DNA of 47,675 nt from a bacterium (GTDB lineage Bacteria > Myxococcota_A > UBA9160 > UBA6930). The DNA is taken from contig JAAELW010000188.1 in assembly GCA_024226235.1 (NCBI GenBank), forward strand, positions 1 through 47,675, read 5' to 3'. Position numbers and translations under genes: made by a program. Below are positions 16,838 to 24,940 of this stretch, piece after piece. The notes under the pieces are model-generated. The model did no database searches and was not told the DNA's origin. It saw only the letters and a program-made list of their open reading frames with translations. Position 1 is the first letter of the stretch. Each line of letters starts with the position of its first letter.

Positions 16838-18706
16838 ATGTCCATGCCTGATGAGACCCGATCCACGACCCCTGCGACTGACCGAGCCCGGCGTCTCTGG
16901 CTTCGCTCCGTCTGCTTCGCCGCCCTGCTATGGCTGCCGCTGACCAGTGGTTGTCGCCCGTTACCCCTCGACTTCAGTCGTTTGTGGGCGCGTTTCGAGG
17001 TGACGCTGCCGCTGGCGGTCGAGGCCTCCAACCCGTTCGACCCCGATGAGGTGGAGGTCTGGGCCGAGTTCTGGTCACACGATGGCGCCGTGCTGAACGC
17101 ACCGGGCTTCGTGTATCGCCCGTATCAGAGTGAGCTTCGGGACGGTGCCGAGCAGCTCACGCCAACCGGCGACCTCGAATGGCGGATCCGCTTCACCCCG
17201 AACCAGCGTGGTTTCTGGGCCTGGCGTTGGGTGCGCCGGACGTCGGAGGGAGACGAGACGGGGCCCTGGCGGTTCCTCGTCGTGGGCCGCGACCGCGAGA
17301 ATCGACACGGGTTCGTGCGCCGTAGCCCAGACGATTCGCGCTATCTGCGTTTCGACGACGGAAGCCCGTTCTTCTCGGTGGGTGTGAACCTCGGATGGTA
17401 CGGCAGTGGCGGCACCTTCGACTACGAGCGTTGGATGGACCGCTATGCGGCCGAGGGCGTCAACGTGATCCGGATCTGGATGCCACGCTGGGCGATGAGC
17501 CTCTTCAACGACCCCGCAGATCTGCGCAACTGGACCGAGCGCATGGACCGCGCGTGGCAGCTCGACCGGATCTTCGAGCTGGCCGAGCAGCGCGGAATGA
17601 AGGTGATGCTCGTACTCCTGAACCACGGAGCCTTCAGCGAGAGCTTCAACTCCGGCTGGCATCTGAACCCCTTCAATGCCGCCAATGGCGGTCCGCTTCA
17701 GGAGCCCTTGGATGTCTGGACCGATCCAGAGGGCCGCCGGATCCTGCAGAACCTGTTCCGCTACGTGGCCGCGCGTTGGGGTCACTCCACGGCCCTGCTC
17801 TGCTGGGAGCTCTGGAACGAGGCCAACCTCACTTCTCCGGCCGGTTCGACCGGGGCACCACTTCCGATGGAGATGGACGATGTGGTCGCGTGGCATCGCG
17901 AAATGGCACAGGCGCTGGCCGCAGCCGATCCGAACGACCACCTGGTCTCGACCAGCAGCTCCGACTGGCTGGAGGCACTCTTCACGACCCCGCTTGCCCC
18001 AGAGCTGCACGTCTTCCGCGAGGTCTGGGAGATGCCGGAGATCGACTTCGCGCAGCTCCACCTCTACCAGGCCTTGGCTGCCTACCCCCAGCCCTTCTTC
18101 TCAATGTTCCGCAACACCGTGCCGGTGCGCCGCCCGGTTGCGGGCGGACCCGTACTGGTGGCCGAGGCCGGCGTGGACTCAGCCGGTCCGGGCGAAACCC
18201 TGTTTCGCGATCCCGAGGGTGAGGGATTCCACGACCTGCTCTGGGCTGCGCCCTTCTCGGAGGCGTTTGGTACCGGAATGCCGTGGTGGTGGGACAACCT
18301 CACTGAACCCGAGGACCGCTATTTCCATTTCGGTCCGCTCGCCCGCCTGCTGCGAGACGTGGCATTCGATCGCGAGGGGTTCGCATCCGTGGACATTCCG
18401 GTGGAGGCGACGGGGCGTGACGTCATCGCGCACGTTCTGGCCGGCGACACCACATGGCTGGCCTGGCTGAAGAACCACGACCACGAGTACTTCCATCCAG
18501 ACCGTACACCCGTGACGGACGCAACGCTGGCGATCTCCGACCTGCCCGCAGGCATCTGGCAGATGACCTGGATCGACACCTGGAGCAATGCCGACCTTGA
18601 ACGAAGCGCGATCGTCTCCGACGGAACCGGCGCGGCGATCACACTCGACGTCCCCGAATTCGCGCGGGACGTGGCGCTGCGCCTGGATCGATTCGTGGAG
18701 CCTTGA
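16838..18706 (+). CDS. DUF5060/GH5-like glycoside hydrolase, predicted lipoprotein
   Basis: Signal with LTSGC lipobox; FEVTLPLAVEASNPFDPDEVEVWAEF (DUF5060-like); DGSPFFSVGVNLGWY; CWELWNEANLTSP. Confidence 0.82.
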   Translation: MSMPDETRSTTPATDRARRLWLRSVCFAALLWLPLTSGCRPLPLDFSRLWARFEVTLPLAVEASNPFDPDEVEVWAEFWSHDGAVLNAPGFVYRPYQSELRDGAEQLTPTGDLEWRIRFTPNQRGFWAWRWVRRTSEGDETGPWRFLVVGRDRENRHGFVRRSPDDSRYLRFDDGSPFFSVGVNLGWYGSGGTFDYERWMDRYAAEGVNVIRIWMPRWAMSLFNDPADLRNWTERMDRAWQLDRIFELAEQRGMKVMLVLLNHGAFSESFNSGWHLNPFNAANGGPLQEPLDVWTDPEGRRILQNLFRYVAARWGHSTALLCWELWNEANLTSPAGSTGAPLPMEMDDVVAWHREMAQALAAADPNDHLVSTSSSDWLEALFTTPLAPELHVFREVWEMPEIDFAQLHLYQALAAYPQPFFSMFRNTVPVRRPVAGGPVLVAEAGVDSAGPGETLFRDPEGEGFHDLLWAAPFSEAFGTGMPWWWDNLTEPEDRYFHFGPLARLLRDVAFDREGFASVDIPVEATGRDVIAHVLAGDTTWLAWLKNHDHEYFHPDRTPVTDATLAISDLPAGIWQMTWIDTWSNADLERSAIVSDGTGAAITLDVPEFARDVALRLDRFVEP

Positions 18707-18719
18707 GACCGGGCCGCAA

Positions 18720-20324
18720 TCAGAACCGGACCCGCGGCTCCCGCAACACCACGGCGGCTGCATTGCGCCCGCAGGCCCCCATCACCCCTCCGCCCGGATG
18801 GGCCCCCGCGCCGCACAGCGTGAGACCGGCGATCGGCGTGGTGTAGCGTCCGGCGCCGGGCAACGGGCGCAAGAAGGCCAGGCGATCGAGGGTCATTGCA
18901 CCGTGGAAGATATTGCCACCGGCCAGGCCGAAGATGCGCTCGAGGTCCGGCGGCGTGAGCACCTCGTAATGCAGCACGCTGCTGGAGAAGCCCGGAGCGA
19001 CTTCGTCGACGAGCGAAAAGACACGCTCTGCGATGCGCTCGCGCAGGCCATCCCAATTTGCGGGCGAAAGCTCCGGTGGCACATGCTGCACGAAGAACGA
19101 GGCCAGGTGGCGGCCGGGCGGCGCCAATGAAGTGTCGACTGCGGACGGCAGTGTGAGTTCGACCATCGGCCGCTCCGCAAGCCCTCCCCGCACGGCCGCC
19201 TGGTAGGACGTCTCGAGCGCGTCGAGATCCAGCGCGCCAATGTGGATGGTGCCACGATGCTCCGGACCCGGCTCCGGACCCGGAGAGTGCCCGCGAAAGA
19301 TCGGGAGGCGATCCAGGGCCGCGTTGATCTTCACGACCGGGCTGCGAAAGTCGATCGCCTGGATTCCCCGAACGAAGGATGCCGGCAAGGCGCTCGAATC
19401 CACCAGATCGAGGAAGGTGCGGCGCGGATCCGCACATGAGAGCACTTGCTCCGCCTCGAGAAGGCTTCCGTCCTCGAGTTCGACCCCGCACGCCCGCCCG
19501 GCCGAGATGTGGATGCGCGCGACCGGCGCCTCGACCCGGATCTCCGCGCCGGCCTCCCGAGCGGCTGCGGCCAGGGCCGCCGAAAAGCTACCCATGCCTC
19601 CCTTCACGTAGGCCCAGACACCACGGGCACCGCCGGTATCACCCATCACGTGGTGGAAGAGCACGTAGCCGGTGCCCGGCGTCGAGGGTGACGCCCAGGC
19701 GCCGATCAGCGCATCCGTGGCCAGGGTTGCGCGCAGGGGCTCGCTCTCGAACCGGGCTTCGAGGATCGGGCGCGCGGGGCCCAGCAACAGCGCGAGTGCT
19801 TCGGGGAGCTCCCGACGCAGGCCAAATGCAGTTCGAAGCGCGCGACCCACGGGCGGCAGATCGGCGAACCGGATCCTGGAGGGGTCCGGCGCCGGCGCGT
19901 CGAGCAGCGGTTCGATCACTCGAGCCGTTCGATCGAGGAACGCCTCGTAGAGGGGCAGAGCCTCCGCATCGCGTTGCGAGAAATGGGCCACGGAAGCTGC
20001 CGTCGCAGCGGCGTCTCGGCCCATCAGCAGGCCACCCCCGCCCGGCAGTGGTGTGAACGAGGAGGGATCCCGGGGCAGGAAGGCCAGGCCGTGGCGAGCC
20101 AGCTGAAGCTCGCGGACGACCGCGGGGCGCACGAGACCCGCGACATAGGCGGCTCGCGATACCCGGAAGCCCGGCCAGAGCTCCTCCGTGACGCAGGCGC
20201 CGCCAACCACGGGCCTGCGTTCGAGCACGAGGGTCCGACGACCGGCCCGCGCCAGATACGCCGCCGCCGTGAGCCCGTTGTGGCCCGCACCGACCACGAT
20301 CGCATCGAAACGACCGCCCCCCAT
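18720..20324 (-). CDS. Phytoene desaturase-like / PYROXD2-type FAD-dependent oxidoreductase
   Basis: FDAIVVGAGHNGLTAAAYLARAGRRTLVLERRPVVGGACVTEELWPGF; C-terminal TPIAGLTLCGAGAHPGGGVMGACGRNAA. Confidence 0.92.
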   Translation of the reverse strand: MGGGRFDAIVVGAGHNGLTAAAYLARAGRRTLVLERRPVVGGACVTEELWPGFRVSRAAYVAGLVRPAVVRELQLARHGLAFLPRDPSSFTPLPGGGGLLMGRDAAATAASVAHFSQRDAEALPLYEAFLDRTARVIEPLLDAPAPDPSRIRFADLPPVGRALRTAFGLRRELPEALALLLGPARPILEARFESEPLRATLATDALIGAWASPSTPGTGYVLFHHVMGDTGGARGVWAYVKGGMGSFSAALAAAAREAGAEIRVEAPVARIHISAGRACGVELEDGSLLEAEQVLSCADPRRTFLDLVDSSALPASFVRGIQAIDFRSPVVKINAALDRLPIFRGHSPGPEPGPEHRGTIHIGALDLDALETSYQAAVRGGLAERPMVELTLPSAVDTSLAPPGRHLASFFVQHVPPELSPANWDGLRERIAERVFSLVDEVAPGFSSSVLHYEVLTPPDLERIFGLAGGNIFHGAMTLDRLAFLRPLPGAGRYTTPIAGLTLCGAGAHPGGGVMGACGRNAAAVVLREPRVRF

Positions 20325-20348
20325 CTCCGCAGTGTAGACTTCCGAGTG

Positions 20349-20885
20349 ATGGATGGGGACACGTTCGAATTCCTACAGGGCATTGGCGCGGTGGACGCGG
20401 CGGCGGCCGTGGTGCTGGTGGTCGCGGTGCTGCGCGGCGTGTGGAAGGGCATGGTCCGGATGGCGTTCTCACTGGCTGCGCTGGCCGCAGCCTGCATCGC
20501 GATCCGCTTCGGCACTCCGGCCCTGGCACTCTGGCTGGCAGATGCGACCGATTGGGCCCTTTCGCCACTGGCCGGGCAAATCGCCGCCGGGGCCCTTCTG
20601 GGTGTGGGAACGCTGGTCGGATTCCGCCTGGCGGGACGCGGCGTTCGCCGAGGCGTACACGCGGTGGGCCTGGGTTTCGTCGATCGTCTGGGAGGAGGTG
20701 CCTTCGGCGCCGCCGAAGGTGCATTGTTGATCACACTGGTGATGTTCGTGGCGAGCGCGACGATGGGTACGGACCATCCGGCGCTCCGCGACACCCGGAC
20801 ACTCGCCGTCCTCGAAACCGCCGCGGATACGCTCCGGCCCAGGGCTCCGGACGTCGCCGCCCCACCTCGCTCTGAAGACCGCTGA
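20349..20885 (+). CDS. CvpA family membrane protein
   Basis: IGAVDAAAAVVLVVAVLRGVWKGMVRMAFSLAALAAA; VDRLGGGAFGAAEGALLITLV. Confidence 0.8.
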   Translation: MDGDTFEFLQGIGAVDAAAAVVLVVAVLRGVWKGMVRMAFSLAALAAACIAIRFGTPALALWLADATDWALSPLAGQIAAGALLGVGTLVGFRLAGRGVRRGVHAVGLGFVDRLGGGAFGAAEGALLITLVMFVASATMGTDHPALRDTRTLAVLETAADTLRPRAPDVAAPPRSEDR

Positions 20886-20956
20886 AGATGCACTAGCGCG
20901 GTGGCGGGTTGCCCGTTTCGGCCCGGACCGTTCTTCGCTCCGGCCCCGCTCCCACC

Positions 20957-22831
20957 CTACGAGCTGAGGCGGGCCATCAGCTCGATCACTCTCTCGGCAC
21001 CGAAGATCAACGCAGCGAGCAGGGCCTTCGAGCGCGCGACCGCCCCACTCAAACTGCCGTCGTCCCTCTTGGAAGCGATCTGTAGATCGTGCAGCTCGCT
21101 CTGGGCCAGGTACTCGACGACCGGAATCCGCTCGAGACGTTTGTGGACTTTGCGCTCGGCCTTCGCTGCAGCTCGCAGCAGGGAGGGTGCAGCTGCAGTT
21201 CTCTGGGCGCCTTCGAAGCGTCCAAACTTCTCCAGCGCTCGGCCCGCCTCGGCCCGGAGTCCACGGGCTGCGCTGGCGAGAGCCACGGCATCCGCAGCCA
21301 GATCGACCGAAGCGGTCGAAGCATTTTCCGCCAGCGTCCCCGCAAGCCTTTCATCGGCGTGAAGCGTCGGGCCCGCGAGCTCTCGAACGAGCGGCCCGAA
21401 GGGTTCGTGCTCGAGACCCGGAATGCGAGCCCCACCTTCCGTGCAGTTGATGAGACGAATGCCCTCCCGCGCCAGAGTGTCTCCGACGAACCGGAATTCC
21501 TCTCTAAAACTCGCGTAGCTCTGGCTGGTCCATACCTCATCGCCGTACCAACCTTCCACCCGAAGGGCTCCCGGAGCGAGTTCCCTATCCGGGGTCGGGC
21601 GGTCGAACAGGTCGGCCTTGACCTTGAGGTTCGTAAAGTAGAGGCTCCCGTCCTCTGCTTGCTCGACCTCCAGATCCTCGTATACGGAGCCCTCCGCATA
21701 ACGTCGATCATTCGTAAAGGCGAGATCCTGACCGATCAACATCACGACCTCGGCGCCGAGGAACTCAGCGAGGAATACGGCCGAGACCGCGACCGTTCCG
21801 CCGGAGCGAAGCCACTCCGTCTCGCCGAGGCTCTTCCCCAGCCAGGCGGAGAACGGATTCGAGGCTTCGAAACCGATGAAACGGCGGCCGACCGGGAGAC
21901 CGAAGAGCTGCGCATGGGATTGGGGCACCAGAACTAGATTCTGATCGCCGAGGCTGGCGACGCGGTCGAACTGGTGCGTGACGTCCTGGGCCTCGGTCAC
22001 GAGCACCAGATCAGGGCGGATGCCTGCATGCTCGAGCGCCGCCAGGCTCTGACCGATCGCAATCACGAGCAGTTGATCGCGATGCTCCGCAAGCGCCGGA
22101 AGCTGCTTCGTGAGCGAGGGGCCGGCCGCACATACGACCGCCGAGGCGCCGGCGAATGCTCCCTTCAACGGCCCGATACGTGCACATCCGGACAGACGCT
22201 GCACGTTGTCGACGGCGGTAAGCGCCCAAGGCTGCACCCAGGCCCTCAGAGTGGCGCTTTTCACGTCGATCGTCTCTTTGGCCCGCGCGATGCGTGAAAC
22301 CGCGGAGCGCAGTGCGTCGGGTGAGAGGCGGCCGAAACCTGGATGCACGAGGACATGAAGCGACAGCCCGGCCGAATACCATTCCGACAGTTGCCCTATC
22401 ATCGCATCCTCATCGATGGACAATCGCACGTCTTTGCAGTCGAGAAGGGGCAGCGGTCGAGCGGCGAGAGCACCGTGCAGGAGACCGAGGTAGGGCTCGA
22501 ACACGAGCACCCGCCGTGCACCGCGCTTCCGTAACGCCTCGAGCTGGTGACCGGTACCGAAGCCAAGGGCCACCACGAGGTCCGAACCTTCGGGAATCTG
22601 GCTTGCGAGCCGTTCTCCATCCGCGCTGGGATCGTAGGCGGAGGCCATCAGGATCCCTCGGAAGGAAAGGGTCGATTCGCCGGTCGGACCCGTCACGGCT
22701 TCGACCTCCGACGCATCCGCGGACGCGATGGCCTGAGCGAGCCCACGAGCGGTCCTGCGAAACCGCGACAGGTTGCGTTCGAGATGGTCCTTCGACGGAG
22801 GATCGAGCTTGGGTATGGATGTCTGCACCAT
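20957..22831 (-). CDS. DUF115/MAF (motility accessory factor)-type glycosyltransferase
   Basis: VVALGFGTGHQLEAL; ASAVVCAAGPSLTKQLPAL; GTVAVSAVFLAEFLGAEVVMLIGQDLAFTNDRRYAEGS; start could instead be ATG at 22891. Confidence 0.85.
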   Translation of the reverse strand: MVQTSIPKLDPPSKDHLERNLSRFRRTARGLAQAIASADASEVEAVTGPTGESTLSFRGILMASAYDPSADGERLASQIPEGSDLVVALGFGTGHQLEALRKRGARRVLVFEPYLGLLHGALAARPLPLLDCKDVRLSIDEDAMIGQLSEWYSAGLSLHVLVHPGFGRLSPDALRSAVSRIARAKETIDVKSATLRAWVQPWALTAVDNVQRLSGCARIGPLKGAFAGASAVVCAAGPSLTKQLPALAEHRDQLLVIAIGQSLAALEHAGIRPDLVLVTEAQDVTHQFDRVASLGDQNLVLVPQSHAQLFGLPVGRRFIGFEASNPFSAWLGKSLGETEWLRSGGTVAVSAVFLAEFLGAEVVMLIGQDLAFTNDRRYAEGSVYEDLEVEQAEDGSLYFTNLKVKADLFDRPTPDRELAPGALRVEGWYGDEVWTSQSYASFREEFRFVGDTLAREGIRLINCTEGGARIPGLEHEPFGPLVRELAGPTLHADERLAGTLAENASTASVDLAADAVALASAARGLRAEAGRALEKFGRFEGAQRTAAAPSLLRAAAKAERKVHKRLERIPVVEYLAQSELHDLQIASKRDDGSLSGAVARSKALLAALIFGAERVIELMARLSS

Positions 22832-22849
22832 CGGCAACCAGTTTTGTGC

Positions 22850-22873
22850 AAGTGCAGTGCCAAGTGCAGTGCC
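22850..22873. repeat. Perfect 12-bp tandem duplication
   Basis: aagtgcagtgcc x2. Confidence 0.9.
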
Positions 22874-23030
22874 ACTCGATGTTTGCGGCATGTCTCTTGC
22901 AGCGCGCTTGTCTTGCGTGCTTGGCAGCCGTGTCGCGAGTTGGCCTCGACGACGCGTTTCAAATTGAAAGGTCCCCTGTTCATTTCGGCCGGGGGAAGCC
23001 CCGATTTCCGACCCCGAAGGATTGGCCACG

Positions 23031-23972
23031 ATGCCTCCGAACAGACAACCGTCTCCGACCAGGCAGCCCTCTCCGAAGGCACAACCCTCTCCGAATACCC
23101 AACCCTGGTTCGTCGCCGAGGTCTCGAGCAATCACCAATCCGATCTCGACCGCTGCTTGCTCTTCGTCGACCGTGCGGCAGAGATCGGTTGCCAGGCCGT
23201 CAAATTCCAGCTGTTCCGGGTGGACGAGCTCTTCGCACCGGAAATCCTCGCAGCGAGCCCGCTGCATCGCGCGCGCGAGCAGTGGGAGCTACCGACAGCG
23301 TTCCTGCCTGCCATCGCCGACCGTTGCCACGAGCGCGATATCTGGTTCGGCTGCACTCCGTTCTCGCTTCGGGCGGTCGACGAGCTCGCACCCTTCGTCG
23401 ATTTCCTGAAAATCGCCTCGTACGAGCTGCTCTACGAACCCCTTCTTCATCACGCTGCAAAACAGGACAAGCCACTGGTTCTGTCGACCGGAATGGCTCG
23501 TGCGGATGAAGTCGCTCATGCCGTGAAACTGGTCGACTCGGCAGGTTGTCGGGATCTGACCTTGTTGCATTGCGTCTCCGGCTATCCGGCTCCTGCCAAC
23601 GAAGCGAATCTGGCCGCAATCGAAACGCTGAGACGGCTCGGCGAGACGATCCTCGGGCGTTCGTGCCCGGTCGGTTGGTCCGACCACAGCGTCCAGCCGG
23701 GCGTCATCCACCGGGCGGTGCACCGTTTCAATGCCTGCATGATCGAGTTCCACCTGGATCTCGATGGCCAGGGCGAGGAGTTCGAAGCCGGCCACTGCTG
23801 GCTCCCCGACGCAATCGCCGAGGTGATCCACGAGGTGCGCGTCGGCCAGGGAGCCGAGGGAGACGGGCACAAGGGGCCGGCGCCTTGCGAGCTTCCCGAC
23901 CTGGGATGGCGCGCTGATCCTGCAGATGGCTGGCGACCCCTACGTGGCACCCGACAGGAGCTCCGGCGGTGA
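23031..23972 (+). CDS. NeuB/SpsE/PseI-family nonulosonate synthase, without a recognisable SAF (antifreeze-like) domain
   Basis: WFVAEVSSNHQSDLDRCLLFVDRAAEIGCQAVKFQLF; FLKIASYELLYEPLL; KPLVLSTGMA; LLHCVSGYPAPANEANL; VGWSDHSVQPG; ORF may start at TTG 23022. Confidence 0.88.
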   Translation: MPPNRQPSPTRQPSPKAQPSPNTQPWFVAEVSSNHQSDLDRCLLFVDRAAEIGCQAVKFQLFRVDELFAPEILAASPLHRAREQWELPTAFLPAIADRCHERDIWFGCTPFSLRAVDELAPFVDFLKIASYELLYEPLLHHAAKQDKPLVLSTGMARADEVAHAVKLVDSAGCRDLTLLHCVSGYPAPANEANLAAIETLRRLGETILGRSCPVGWSDHSVQPGVIHRAVHRFNACMIEFHLDLDGQGEEFEAGHCWLPDAIAEVIHEVRVGQGAEGDGHKGPAPCELPDLGWRADPADGWRPLRGTRQELRR

Positions 23973-24940
23973 GGCCGCTCGCGATTGCTGCAGCGGGCGG
24001 TGCAGAACATGGCCTGGGCCACGTGCTACGCGCTGCCAGCCTGGCCCGGGAAGCCGTCGCTCGAGGTGTTGCGGTTTCGTTCCACGTCGCGGGGGACGAA
24101 CGAGTGCGCGAAACCGCCGCTTGCGAAGTGCCGGAAACGCCCATTCATCCCTGGGACGGTGTCTCCGATATCGCTTCCGGTGCGCGAGGCCTGGTGATCG
24201 ATGCTCCCCACGCAATCGGAGAGTTGCTCGCCGCGGCACAGGATTCCGACATACCGGCGATGGTGCTCGATCGGACCGATCAGATCGATGCGGCGCGCTG
24301 GACGGTATTGCCCGTCCTGCACGCTGAGCCCCAGACCGATTCGCGAGTGAGACAGGGAGCGGACTGGTGCGTGATCGAGCCCTGGAACCTCGGCCTGCGC
24401 GCCCCGGCCTACCCCGGAACGCGCGACCTCTTGCTCGTGCTCTTCGGCGGCGCGGATACCGACGGCCACTCACTTCGGGTCGCGGAAGCTCTCACGGCCG
24501 GACCGGAAACGGGGCTGAAGCCCGTATTCGTGGTCGGTCCTGCAGCCCCGGCAGCACGAGCCCGTGAACTCGCGGGCTACGGCGAAGTGCTTCACGCGCC
24601 CAGTCGACACGAATTGTACGGTTGGATGGGCCGCGCTCGGCTCGGGATATGCGCATTCGGGGTCAGCCTCTACGAACTCGCTGCCCTCGGCACGCCTGCA
24701 CTCTTCTTTACACGCAGCGAGGAGGATGTAGACGCGGCACTCCGCCTTGCGATGCACGGCATCGGCCGATTCCTTGGCAACGCAGCCGACTTCGATGCTG
24801 CCGCGGTCCTGGATGCTCTAGACGACGCATTGCGAGGGGAATGGCTGGCCTACACCCATGCACGTGGGCTTCGCGCATTGGGCGACGGCGGCGGCTCGAA
24901 GCGCATCCTCGAACTCGCGTTGACGGGCACCACCCAATGA
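23969..24940 (+). CDS. PseG/SpsG-like nucleotide-sugar hydrolase (GT-B fold)
   Basis: AAAGGAEHGLGHVLRAASLAREAVARGVAVSF; LVIDAPHAIGELL; LLVLFGGADTDGHSLRVAEAL; LGICAFGVSLYELAALGTPALFF; GTG start overlaps upstream stop. Confidence 0.82.
   Translation: MRPLAIAAAGGAEHGLGHVLRAASLAREAVARGVAVSFHVAGDERVRETAACEVPETPIHPWDGVSDIASGARGLVIDAPHAIGELLAAAQDSDIPAMVLDRTDQIDAARWTVLPVLHAEPQTDSRVRQGADWCVIEPWNLGLRAPAYPGTRDLLLVLFGGADTDGHSLRVAEALTAGPETGLKPVFVVGPAAPAARARELAGYGEVLHAPSRHELYGWMGRARLGICAFGVSLYELAALGTPALFFTRSEEDVDAALRLAMHGIGRFLGNAADFDAAAVLDALDDALRGEWLAYTHARGLRALGDGGGSKRILELALTGTTQ

Noticed and set aside
19259-19282. Tandem ctccggacccgg x2 in the FAD oxidoreductase gene
   Set aside because: Encodes a PGPEPGPE loop; ordinary coding micro-repeat.
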